Positions 1-7,486 are shown, counted from the stretch's first letter. The stretch is DNA of 7,735 bases from Chlamydiota bacterium (GCA_021772235.1 JAJFMI010000058.1:1-7735); one strand, 5' to 3'. Notes: generated from the letters alone by a model not told the origin. Made by a program: numbers and translations.

Positions 1-3000
1 GTGGAAATTCCCTTGGGTCTTTTTGTCACTGTCACAGGCGTTTCTGGGGCGGGTAAATCTTCGCTCATTGTCGACACACTTTTTCCTGCACTTTCGAACA
101 AATTACAGCGCTCTTTGTTGCGACCCGCCAAACATAAAAAAATCACAGGAATCGAGTACATTGATAAAGTGATCGCGATTGACCAATCAGCAATTGGACG
201 AACCCCGCGATCGAATCCGGCAACCTACGTAAAACTTTTCGACGATATCCGCAATCTTTTTGCCTCTCTACCTGATGCTAAGGCGCAGGGATTTACCTCC
301 GGAAGATTTAGCTTTAATGTGCGCGAAGGCTCCTGCCCAAAATGTTCTGGTATGGGAAAAGTGCGCATCGATATGGACTTTTTGGAAGATAGTTTTACCA
401 TCTGCCCCCTCTGCGATGGCCGCCGTTTCGATCCAAAAACGCTCTCCGTGCTCTACAAAGGCAAATCCATTTATGATGTGATGCGCCTCTCCATTTGCGA
501 TGGCTTAGAATTTTTCGATGCGATCCCCAATATCCGCCGCAAGCTACAGCTGCTCTCCGATGTGGGCCTCGGCTATATGGAAATTGGACAGAGCTCGACA
601 ACACTTTCTGGCGGTGAAGCGCAGCGCATCAAGCTTGCCAAAGAGCTTATCCGCCCCGCTACGGGCAAAACTCTCTACATATTGGATGAACCGACGACCG
701 GCTTGCATTTTCGCGATATCGATCGTTTATTGCGCATCTTGAATCAGCTTGTTGAAGAGGGCAATACCGTTCTCATTATCGAACACAATCTCGATCTCAT
801 CCGTTTTTCCGACTGGGTGATTGATTTAGCAGATGGCAAGGTACGCGATTGTGGCACGCCCGAGAAACTTCTGCCCAAGAAGAAGTACGCCAAACATCTG
901 GCAGCAATAGAAACCGTCAAAAAACATGACAAAATCATTATAAAAGGCGCCGAGCAAAATAATCTTAAAGGGTTTGACCTGGAAATCCCGCGCAATAAAA
1001 TCACCGTTTGCACCGGCCCCTCTGGGTCAGGAAAATCCTCACTCGCTTTTGAAACGATCTACGCTGAAGGGCAGCGCCGCTACATCGAATCACTCCCCTC
1101 TTATGCGCGGCAATTTGTGAAGCAGATGCCCAAGCCAAAACTCGAACTCATTGAAGGTCTCTCGCCCGCAATTGCGATCGAGCAGAAAAAGCATGCCGGC
1201 AATCCCCGCTCAACAATTGGTACGATGACCGAAGTTTATGATTATCTACGCCTGCTTTTTGCCCACCTAGGAGTCGCTTACTGCCCCGAAACAGGAGATA
1301 AAATCGTCTCGATCACGAAAGAATTTGTCGTAGAAAAGTTGCAGGCACTACCGGAAAAAACACGCGTGCAAATTTTGGCACCGCTCATTTTGCGCCAGGG
1401 CGAAGAGTTTTCCACCCTCATCACGCGCCTGAAAGGCGAAGGATTTCGCCGCATAAGGCTGAATAAAACGATCTATGATTTGGAAGATGAAATCCCTTTT
1501 TCCAAAGGCGTAAAACAAGATTTGCATCTGGTGATTGATCGCATTGTGATCAAACCCAATATTTTTCCACGACTCTATGAAGCCGTTTCTATGGCAACAG
1601 CAATTGGTGACGGAAAACTTCTTGCCGCCTTAGATGAAAAAGACCTCTTTTTCAACCTCGATTTTGCCGTTCCCTCCACCGGCAGATCCTATCCACAAAT
1701 CACCCCGCATACCTTTTCTTTCAACTCACCTGAAGGCATGTGCCCCGATTGCCAAGGCCTCGGAATCCAGTGGGGCGCCGATCTATCGCGCTTTCCGAAA
1801 ATCATGCGCTGCCCGCCCATCACACTTTTTTACTATCTCTGCAAAGATCAACTTTCTGACGAAGCTCTCGAGCTTTTTGAAACCTTCCTCACCATCAATG
1901 AAATTGATCCCCACACAGCGCTTTGCGATTTAACAGAAGCACAGCAAAAACTCCTGATGAACGGCAGCCCCGAAACTTTTTCTTTTGCGGAAATTTCCTT
2001 CAAATGGATCGGCTTTGAAACACTTTTTGCAAAACGCGCCAAGGCGACAAAAAATGCACTGCGTAAAGAAATCCTTCCGCATATGGATGAGACCCCCTGT
2101 CCTGAGTGCCACGGCGCGCGTTTAAATCCTCTTGCGCGGGGCGTTAAACTTGCCAGCAAAACGATATCCGAACTCTGTGATTTTCCCATAGAGAAAATCA
2201 TCCCGTTCTTAAAAAAACTCAAAGCCCCTGAACTCTTGCGAGAGACCTTTGCACAAATCGATCACCGCTTAAAATTTATGATGGAGATCGGCCTCAATTA
2301 TCTTGCGCTCTCTCGCAGCGCGCCCACACTTTCTGGCGGCGAGACCCAGCGCATCCATTTAGCGCGCCAGCTCGGATCGGGATTAACCGGTTGTCTCTAT
2401 GTTTTAGATGAACCAACAATTGGCCTGCATCCGCGCAATAACGCTCTGCTCAACCGCGCATTAAAAAAACTCTGCCAAGCAAATAACACCCTGCTTCTTG
2501 TTGAACACGATCCCCTCACCATAAATACCGCCGATTACCTCATTGATTTTGGCCCAGAAGCGGGAAAGAAAGGCGGACAAATTTTGGCACAAGGAACGCC
2601 AGCGCAAATCAAACGCAACAGCAAATCTCTAACTGGCGCCTACCTCTCCGGAAAAAAAACTGCTATCTCCTGCAAACACCGCCCGATCCCAAAGAAAAAA
2701 CTCACCGTAAAAAACGCCTCCCTGCACAACCTAAAAAACATCACTCTAGATATTCCACTAAACGTTTTCACTTGTATCACCGGCGTCTCCGGATCGGGAA
2801 AATCAACCCTCATGCATCACATCCTGCGCCCCGCCGTAGAAAAAGCCCTCACCCATCGCAACGTTCCCGACACCATCACCTTGCAAAATTGCAAAGTTTC
2901 TGGACTCAAACAAATTGAAAAATGCATCGCCCTCGATCAATCTCCCATCGGCACAACCTCCCGTGCCGATATCACCACCTATTCTGATATCCTAACGCCC

Positions 3001-3642
3001 CTGCGCCAATTTTTCATGCAACTCCCCGAAGCGCGCATGCGCAACCTCAAGGGCTACCACTTTAGTTATAATCATATGAAAGGGATGTGCCGCAAATGCT
3101 GGGGACTCGGCACGCGAAAAATCCAATTACAGCTCATGCCAGCCGTAACAATTACCTGTGAAAGTTGCCGCGGCCTGCGCCTCGCGCCCCTGCCCCTTGA
3201 AGTATTTTATAAAGGAAAAAACCTCGGCCAGCTGCTCTCCCTCACAGTTGAGGAAGCACTCGACTTCTTGCCGCCCATACCAAAAATCATCAAAACGCTA
3301 AAAACCCTCATCAACGTCGGCCTTGGCTATCTCACACTTGGCCAGCGTGTACAAACACTCTCTGGCGGCGAAGCACAACGACTGCGACTTTCTCGTGAAC
3401 TCATCCGCCCAGCAAAACGCCATACACTTTATCTTTTTGATGAACCGACAATCGGCCTGCATTCGATCGATATCGAAAAACTCCTGCCCATCTTCCACAA
3501 AATTGTCGATAGCGGCCACACGATCATTATGATCGAGCACAATGCAGATATAACAGCTTCTGCAGATTATCTTATCGAGCTAGGACCAGATGCAGGAGAC
3601 AAAGGCGGCGAAGTCGTCTCCGCCGCCCCGCAGAAAATCTAA
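1..3642 (+). CDS. uvrA: Double-length (tandem) excinuclease ABC subunit A, 5'-truncated by window edge
   Basis: UvrA is the damage-recognising ATPase of nucleotide excision repair; it loads UvrB onto lesions in the cytoplasm. The frame is open from base 1 for 1213 residues. The GTG at base 1 is an internal valine just before a Walker A, not a start. Three ABC modules are visible. Module A (residues 1-305) has Walker A GVSGAGKSS at 13-21, zinc finger CPKC 112-115/CPLC 135-138, signature LSGGE 202-206 and Walker B LYILDEP 225-231. Module B (311-885) has GPSGSGKSS 339-347, the insertion domain at about 428-700, LSGGE 777-781 and LYVLDEP 799-805. Module C (900-1213) has GVSGSGKST 928-936, CRKC 1030-1033/CESC 1053-1056, LSGGE 1120-1124 and LYLFDEP 1143-1149. 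Module A is therefore the second half of UvrA copy 1, and B plus C form a complete copy 2. Chlamydial UvrA is about 1,800 residues, so roughly 600 are missing upstream. All three visible Walker and signature motifs are intact. Three local departures from the family are listed as findings. It is convergent with the next gene. Confidence 0.97.
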   Translation: MEIPLGLFVTVTGVSGAGKSSLIVDTLFPALSNKLQRSLLRPAKHKKITGIEYIDKVIAIDQSAIGRTPRSNPATYVKLFDDIRNLFASLPDAKAQGFTSGRFSFNVREGSCPKCSGMGKVRIDMDFLEDSFTICPLCDGRRFDPKTLSVLYKGKSIYDVMRLSICDGLEFFDAIPNIRRKLQLLSDVGLGYMEIGQSSTTLSGGEAQRIKLAKELIRPATGKTLYILDEPTTGLHFRDIDRLLRILNQLVEEGNTVLIIEHNLDLIRFSDWVIDLADGKVRDCGTPEKLLPKKKYAKHLAAIETVKKHDKIIIKGAEQNNLKGFDLEIPRNKITVCTGPSGSGKSSLAFETIYAEGQRRYIESLPSYARQFVKQMPKPKLELIEGLSPAIAIEQKKHAGNPRSTIGTMTEVYDYLRLLFAHLGVAYCPETGDKIVSITKEFVVEKLQALPEKTRVQILAPLILRQGEEFSTLITRLKGEGFRRIRLNKTIYDLEDEIPFSKGVKQDLHLVIDRIVIKPNIFPRLYEAVSMATAIGDGKLLAALDEKDLFFNLDFAVPSTGRSYPQITPHTFSFNSPEGMCPDCQGLGIQWGADLSRFPKIMRCPPITLFYYLCKDQLSDEALELFETFLTINEIDPHTALCDLTEAQQKLLMNGSPETFSFAEISFKWIGFETLFAKRAKATKNALRKEILPHMDETPCPECHGARLNPLARGVKLASKTISELCDFPIEKIIPFLKKLKAPELLRETFAQIDHRLKFMMEIGLNYLALSRSAPTLSGGETQRIHLARQLGSGLTGCLYVLDEPTIGLHPRNNALLNRALKKLCQANNTLLLVEHDPLTINTADYLIDFGPEAGKKGGQILAQGTPAQIKRNSKSLTGAYLSGKKTAISCKHRPIPKKKLTVKNASLHNLKNITLDIPLNVFTCITGVSGSGKSTLMHHILRPAVEKALTHRNVPDTITLQNCKVSGLKQIEKCIALDQSPIGTTSRADITTYSDILTPLRQFFMQLPEARMRNLKGYHFSYNHMKGMCRKCWGLGTRKIQLQLMPAVTITCESCRGLRLAPLPLEVFYKGKNLGQLLSLTVEEALDFLPPIPKIIKTLKTLINVGLGYLTLGQRVQTLSGGEAQRLRLSRELIRPAKRHTLYLFDEPTIGLHSIDIEKLLPIFHKIVDSGHTIIMIEHNADITASADYLIELGPDAGDKGGEVVSAAPQKI
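3604..3627 (+). terminator. GC-rich hairpin at the end of uvrA, possible terminator
   Basis: A perfect 7-bp stem, GGCGGCG (3604-3610) and CGCCGCC (3621-3627), encloses a 10-base loop. It lies inside the last uvrA codons, between the convergent uvrA and ankyrin genes, so it could work in both directions. No T-run follows directly on either strand. The bases also encode the usual glycine-rich UvrA tail (KGGEVVSAAP), so the symmetry may be a by-product of coding. Low confidence as a true terminator. Confidence 0.25.
3609..3642 (+). repeat. Left copy of an imperfect direct repeat: 3' end of uvrA
   Basis: This stretch carries the last ten uvrA codons (EVVSAAPQKI) and the TAA stop. It matches 7563-7596 at a fixed offset of 3,954 bases without gaps. 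Over the first 32 bases 25 are identical, including the blocks CTCCGCC and CAGAAAATCT at the same spacing. The two copies bracket the ankyrin gene, the palindromic element and the TPR gene. The arrangement resembles the pair of flanking repeats left when an element integrates at the 3' end of a gene and replaces the gene's tail. Confidence 0.6.
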
Positions 3643-3655
3643 ATATTAGTTTGGA

Positions 3656-5203
3656 TTAGTCATTAAGAGCATTAGCATCTTCAAGAAGATCTATGATCGC
3701 CTGATTTCCTATTTCTCTTGCGAGTTGTAAAGGAGTTTCCCCAGTATTTTGATTTCCTTTATTAAGATCTACATCTCTATTTAGAATACTACATACCAAA
3801 ACATGCCTACTCGATTTAACAGCCAGATAAAGAGGAGAGCAACCGTCAACAGTGCCTACTTTGCTGAGGTCTGCACCTTTTTTCAGCAATAGTTCTGCTA
3901 CATCGAAATGCTTACCTTTTAAAGCTTTGAACAGAAACGTTTCTCCTTTATCGTCCATTGAATCAACAGACTCTTCGTTTTCAAGCAGTAGTCTTGCGAG
4001 TTGTAGTTGTTCATCATCATTCTGAAATGAATTTAAAACTATATGAAGAGGCTTAACACCAGTTGAATCAGCGGCATCAAACTTAGCTCCAGCTTTTATC
4101 AACTCTATTGCTAAATCTAAATATTTTTTTGCAGTTTTAGAAGTTGACTCATGATTCAAATATTTATTTCTTTCTTCTAATACAAAATGAAGAATAGAAA
4201 TATTTCCCCTTATTTTGTCACAATGAATTTCCTTATTAAAAGAAACATTCGTATTAGCTCCTGCATTCACTAGAAGATGCGCCATGTCTAAATTCCGTTT
4301 TACTATAGCTATGATAAGAGGAGGGAATTCAAACGATAAATTATCCTTAGTCATAGTTATAGTACGATCATTAAAATATTTATTATCGCGAATTAGCGCC
4401 TGTAACCTTAGGGCTGTTACTTCTTGGTAATTTTCTTTTAAATCATTCCTAAGATCATCTATTTCTTTTTTACAAACTGAATCATAAGAATGATACTGAT
4501 CAACATCTACTCCATGTTCAATTAGTGCTTTTACGCTTTCAATATCCCCCTTATTCACAGCCTCTTGAAGAACTGTTTTACGACTGTTTTTCAGTTCTAC
4601 AACATTAGGATCAGCTGAATTATTTAATAATAACTTCACCATCTTGCAATCACCTCTAGTTACTGCTTTGAAAAGAGGGCTTACACAAGTAATTACCTTC
4701 TGAGCTGAAAAAAGATAAGATCCAGATCCTTCATAACCACAAATATTAGTGCTATAATTAATACTAGCTCCTTTTGAAAGCAAATATGTTACTACCTCAT
4801 ATTTACTCGCCTCTACAACTTCAATTAGTGCAGTTCTACCATAACGATCAGCAGCGTCAACATTCACCCCTTTTTCAAGAAATAGATTTATTATTTCAGT
4901 ATTGGCAAATTTTGCAGCCCAATGAAGAAAAGTACCACCATCATCATCTAATACCCTTTCATCAGCCCTAAACTCAAAAAGAAGCTTTACTATATCAAAA
5001 TTATTAGAACATATAGCTTTATGGAGGGGAGTTAAAGAACCAGCGCCCTGAAAATTCTTTTTAACATTGGGATTAACACCCGATTCGAGTAATTCTTTTA
5101 CATGACTATATTTACCATTCTCGATGGCATCATAAAGAGATTCAATATTATTTTGAAGGCCCAAACGACCTACGTTTGTTCCAGGTGTGACATTACTTAT
5201 CAT
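3656..5203 (-). CDS. Ankyrin-repeat protein, candidate host-interaction effector
   Basis: A complete 515-residue frame runs from an ATG preceded by GGAG five bases upstream to a TAA. Almost the whole protein is ankyrin repeats, which form helix-loop-helix stacks for binding other proteins. About twelve units can be placed: near 19-50, 57-88, 89-121, 122-150, 173-205, 208-237, 291-322, 333-378, 381-419, 420-450, 454-482 and 488-511. Typical cores include TPLHKAICSNNFDIVKLL and FDVAELLLKKGADL. Two insertions interrupt the stack: 151-172, and a charged, probably helical 238-290 (KKEIDDLRNDLKENYQE). A third lies within the eighth unit. There is no signal peptide, membrane segment or catalytic domain. 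Such proteins are common in intracellular bacteria and are often secreted into the host, but secretion here is inference. The gene is much richer in AT than uvrA, faces it tail to tail across 13 bases, and has its own promoter. The partner and exact function are unknown. Confidence 0.95.
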   Translation of the reverse strand: MISNVTPGTNVGRLGLQNNIESLYDAIENGKYSHVKELLESGVNPNVKKNFQGAGSLTPLHKAICSNNFDIVKLLFEFRADERVLDDDGGTFLHWAAKFANTEIINLFLEKGVNVDAADRYGRTALIEVVEASKYEVVTYLLSKGASINYSTNICGYEGSGSYLFSAQKVITCVSPLFKAVTRGDCKMVKLLLNNSADPNVVELKNSRKTVLQEAVNKGDIESVKALIEHGVDVDQYHSYDSVCKKEIDDLRNDLKENYQEVTALRLQALIRDNKYFNDRTITMTKDNLSFEFPPLIIAIVKRNLDMAHLLVNAGANTNVSFNKEIHCDKIRGNISILHFVLEERNKYLNHESTSKTAKKYLDLAIELIKAGAKFDAADSTGVKPLHIVLNSFQNDDEQLQLARLLLENEESVDSMDDKGETFLFKALKGKHFDVAELLLKKGADLSKVGTVDGCSPLYLAVKSSRHVLVCSILNRDVDLNKGNQNTGETPLQLAREIGNQAIIDLLEDANALND

Positions 5204-5208
5204 TTGCG

Positions 5209-5212
5209 CTCC
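5209..5212 (-). promoter_or_regulatory. Ribosome binding site of the ankyrin gene
   Basis: On the minus strand GGAG lies five bases before the ATG at 5203-5201 (TGGAGCGCAAATG). It supports this start, and there is no better in-frame start nearby. Confidence 0.65.
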
Positions 5213-5230
5213 ACATTATTTTTTCCGCCA

Positions 5231-5259
5231 ATGTTAACAATATATATATCTTATGTAAA
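5231..5259 (-). promoter_or_regulatory. Sigma-66/sigma-70 type promoter of the ankyrin gene
   Basis: On the minus strand the -35 is TTTACA (5259-5254, five of six consensus bases). A 17-base spacer made largely of alternating A and T follows, then the -10 TAACAT (5236-5231, four of six). The -10 is preceded by TGT, which gives an extended -10 (TGTTAACAT). The -10 lies 27 bases before the ATG, so the leader would be about 20 bases, just long enough for the RBS. The gene therefore does not depend on read-through from the TPR gene upstream. Confidence 0.6.
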
Positions 5260-5268
5260 GCTTAAGCT
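5259..5268. promoter_or_regulatory. 10-bp palindrome next to the ankyrin -35, possible operator
   Basis: AGCTTAAGCT is a perfect 10-bp palindrome that touches the outer edge of the -35 hexamer of the ankyrin gene. A protein bound here could act as activator or repressor. Short palindromes are frequent in AT-rich DNA, so position is the only supporting point. Confidence 0.2.
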
Positions 5269-5466
5269 GTTTATAGAAATAACAGCAACTAACTCACCGA
5301 GCTTAATCGCTGTAAATTAATTTATCTCATTAACTATGAACGAGTTAAAACATCCATATCCGTTCAAAGGGTCAGATAGATGACGAAATTGCCTTTTGAT
5401 GAAAAGTTGCTAAATATGCCTATTGAAAAAATGGCAATGTTTCTTTTTTTTTGCTCTTTGAATTTC
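5260..5466. other. AT-rich intergenic stretch with no recognisable gene
   Basis: This is the part of the 446-base gap between the ankyrin and TPR genes that lies outside the promoter and the large palindrome. No frame on either strand has both a believable start and a codable length. The longest minus-strand open run is about 28 codons, near 5319-5405, and lacks a start. A run of nine T lies at 5444-5452, just after a weak inverted repeat (ATTGCC 5388-5393, GGCAAT 5433-5438) with a long 39-base loop. It would only end plus-strand transcripts, and no plus-strand gene is present here. Confidence 0.6.
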
Positions 5467-5635
5467 ATCTAGTAGACCGATTCAAAAGTTTTTGATCTAA
5501 AGCAACGCGAAATCTCTCGCGATTGAACTATTGAAAATCGCTCAATATTAATAATATGGATCGATTTTCAATAGTTCAATCCCGTGGATTTGGCGCCGTT
5601 TTAGATTGAATAACTTTTGAATCGGTCTACTAGAT
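5467..5635. mobile_element. 169-bp nested palindrome, MITE-like element or fused IS ends
   Basis: The outer arms are a perfect 24-bp inverted repeat, 5467-5490 and 5612-5635 (starting ATCTAGTAGACCGATTC). The inner arms are a perfect 20-bp inverted repeat, 5521-5540 (GATTGAACTATTGAAAATCG) and 5562-5581. The innermost arms are ATATTA 5545-5550 and TAATAT 5552-5557. All three pairs share the same centre, base 5551. The DNA between outer and inner arms is a diverged inverted copy (ATCTAAA and AAATC blocks retained in both). There is no coding capacity. Length, long terminal inverted repeats and AT-rich centre fit a MITE. A TA or CTAG target duplication would be hidden because those bases lie inside the symmetric ends. 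It starts 14 bases after the TPR gene stop, so the transcript would fold into a large hairpin that could also end or protect that mRNA. The IS family cannot be named from sequence alone. Confidence 0.75.
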
Positions 5636-5649
5636 CGGGAAAATCTGAT

Positions 5650-7380
5650 TTACTCTTCTTTTTTTGGACCTTCTTCTCGTTTTGGGACTTCAAAACCTAA
5701 CCTTTCTAGCATTTCGCCAGCACAATATGAAGGTCTAATCGAAAAACTTTTTAAAAGAGCTTCTTTGCATTTATTAAGCTCTCCCCGTAATTCATAAACT
5801 AGCGCCATGCCATAATAGGCTTCAATGTTGTCTAAGTAAATTTTCAACCCAATATCAAAAATTTTCATTACATTATTTAATCTATCGATATCGTAAACAG
5901 GATCTTCTTGTTTCATTAGACATTTCTCTTCAGAAAACTGAATAAATGCTAAATCAGAGATGATTGTTCCTAGCAATCTACTTGTAGACTTTTGCTGTTT
6001 TAGCCCTAATTGAGCAAAGGTTTGGCGTCCATATTCATTGAACTCCCCTTTAGTAAAGAGATCTTTTAAAAAACTTTCTGTTAATTTGAAATCTTTAGAA
6101 TTTGGATGAATATATTCATTAATCGCTTCTACTTGAGCAGTAAAAGCCTTTTTTAATAAATCTTTAGATTCCTCGTAATTTTGTTCTCTTAATTGTACAT
6201 TTCCACTTTCATCAGCTTTTTCAGCGCAACGTCTTTTTTGAACAGATAAATAGCGTAACGCCTTAATACAAGATGGATATAGTTCTAGTATTTTCTCACA
6301 TATTTTTGTAATTTCATTTTTTAAATAATCTTTAGGGTATTTTTCAGGGAATTGATTGTGAGCACTAAACTGAGCATCCATAAGAAATCTTGCTTTTGAT
6401 AACAAACATCGAACATTAGATGGATCTGACCGAAGAACCACTTGATAAATTTTTAAAACCTCTATAACAGAATCAGGATTAGAGGCAGTATCATGCAAAA
6501 TGAGCAGTGCTGCTTTTGCCTCCATTGCCGTGTGCAAAACCTCCATTCCATTTCTACTATCACCAATTATTTCTCCCAACTCACCAGCAACTTCTTTCCA
6601 GGGTCTATTATTAGATCTGCGCAATTGCTCAATACGAATCATACACGCTAACTCACGAGAAGAGAGCTGGGGTTGCGAGTCCTGCAAAAGAACTGCCGCC
6701 TTACCAGCACCACGTCGTCGACTTCTATTTCTCCCTCTAGTGCCAGTAGAACTACTTAGTCCTACTTCACCTAACTCTCTCAGCTTATAATTAATTACCA
6801 AGTCCATGTATTTCCAACCGAGTAAATCTGACAGATTTAATTCACAACCAAACAGACGAGGAAAAGAAATAATTTGAGTCTTTCTTACTTGATTTGCATC
6901 ATTAGCAATTGTAAGTGATTCTTTTGCCCCATTAAAATTCCCAGATTTTATTTTGAAAATCGCATAAATGTAATGAACAAAAGGTGATTGTGGGCTTTGG
7001 CTATTTGCTAAACACAAGTTACTTTCCGCAGCATCTAGCAAACCTGAATGCAGCTGATTCCATGCAAGAAGTGCATAAATATCGGCATAAAATATTTTAT
7101 TTTGTGGATTGAGCAATTTCCCTCTCAATCTAGGAATCGTGCTTTCACCACTCTCTGAAAGATTATTCATTAAGTATAAAAAGGAGTCTATCAGAAGGGT
7201 TTCCATTTCCCTTGTGTTCTCTAATCGGTCTGACGCCACACCTCTCCCTTCCAAGGATGGAGGCGTATGAGAGGGATCTGCTGCAGGCACACTCTCGTGA
7301 AGGTTTTCCTCTCCATTGGAAACACTTCTATCTATTGGGTTTGTATTGCTAACACCATCTTTACCGCCTATAGGATCCAT
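5650..7380 (-). CDS. TPR-like helical-repeat protein, function unknown
   Basis: A complete 576-residue frame runs from ATG at 7380-7378 to TAA. Helical repeats of tetratricopeptide type are seen near 97-130 (LAWNQLHSGLLDAAESNLCLA), 134-163 (YAIFKIKSGNFNGAKESL) and 518-552 (AYYGMALVYELRGELNKCKEALLKSF). Weaker helical pairs lie at about 283-335 and 350-420. TPRs are protein-binding scaffolds; no enzymatic domain, signal peptide or membrane segment is seen. The first 55 residues are polar and rich in Ser, Pro, Asn and Gly, so probably disordered, as is common for type III secretion signals (inference). A basic cluster, RGRNRSRRRGAGK (215-227), breaks the fold and could bind nucleic acid or act as a nuclear targeting signal. 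The C-terminus is a charged tail (KREEGPKKEE). No clear Shine-Dalgarno precedes the ATG, but a near-consensus promoter does. AT-rich like the ankyrin gene and unlike uvrA. Existence as a gene is nearly certain; its role is not known. Confidence 0.92.
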   Translation of the reverse strand: MDPIGGKDGVSNTNPIDRSVSNGEENLHESVPAADPSHTPPSLEGRGVASDRLENTREMETLLIDSFLYLMNNLSESGESTIPRLRGKLLNPQNKIFYADIYALLAWNQLHSGLLDAAESNLCLANSQSPQSPFVHYIYAIFKIKSGNFNGAKESLTIANDANQVRKTQIISFPRLFGCELNLSDLLGWKYMDLVINYKLRELGEVGLSSSTGTRGRNRSRRRGAGKAAVLLQDSQPQLSSRELACMIRIEQLRRSNNRPWKEVAGELGEIIGDSRNGMEVLHTAMEAKAALLILHDTASNPDSVIEVLKIYQVVLRSDPSNVRCLLSKARFLMDAQFSAHNQFPEKYPKDYLKNEITKICEKILELYPSCIKALRYLSVQKRRCAEKADESGNVQLREQNYEESKDLLKKAFTAQVEAINEYIHPNSKDFKLTESFLKDLFTKGEFNEYGRQTFAQLGLKQQKSTSRLLGTIISDLAFIQFSEEKCLMKQEDPVYDIDRLNNVMKIFDIGLKIYLDNIEAYYGMALVYELRGELNKCKEALLKSFSIRPSYCAGEMLERLGFEVPKREEGPKKEE

Positions 7381-7413
7381 TATTTTACCATTTGTTTGTT
7401 AATTCAATCACAA

Positions 7414-7443
7414 ATTATAAATTAATCAATTATTAATAGTCAA
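7414..7443 (-). promoter_or_regulatory. Near-consensus sigma-66/sigma-70 type promoter of the TPR gene
   Basis: On the minus strand the -35 is TTGACT (7443-7438, five of six), the spacer is 18 AT-rich bases, and the -10 is TATAAT (7419-7414, exact consensus). The -10 lies 33 bases before the ATG, predicting a leader of about 26 bases. It is the best promoter match noticed in the window and supports the chosen start despite the weak RBS. Confidence 0.7.
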
Positions 7444-7456
7444 AACAAAGTTGCTA

Positions 7457-7486
7457 CCTTTTTTTTAATAGTAAAAAAGGGTTTTT
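7457..7486 (+). terminator. Hairpin followed by a T-run, plus-strand orientation
   Basis: CCTTTTTT (7457-7464) and AAAAAAGG (7473-7480) pair around an 8-base loop, and GTTTTT follows on the plus strand. The form is that of a weak intrinsic terminator. No plus-strand gene lies directly upstream in this window, so it may instead be an accident of A and T runs or a hairpin in a read-through transcript from the right-hand gene. Confidence 0.25.

Noticed and set aside
1..3. GTG at the first base as a start codon for uvrA.
   Set aside because: The reading begins in the middle of the family's conserved sequence (EIPLGLFVTVTGVSG), and the first half of copy 1 would be missing. The edge simply cuts the gene.
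1848..2222. A 124-codon minus-strand open frame inside uvrA.
   Set aside because: It lies opposite strongly conserved UvrA module B sequence and has no recognisable protein features; it is a shadow frame.
5102..5320. A 72-codon plus-strand open frame overlapping the start of the ankyrin gene and its promoter.
   Set aside because: It is antisense to ankyrin repeats and to the promoter, has no RBS-supported start, and shows no domain.
5319..5405. A minus-strand open run of about 28 codons (QLFIKRQFRHLSDPLNGYG...) that could be a decayed gene end.
   Set aside because: It has no start and no family I can recognise, and this length is expected by chance.
6500..6790. A 96-codon plus-strand open frame inside the TPR gene.
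   Set aside because: It is antisense to the arginine-rich and helical part of the TPR protein and has a Ser/Leu-rich composition typical of shadow frames.
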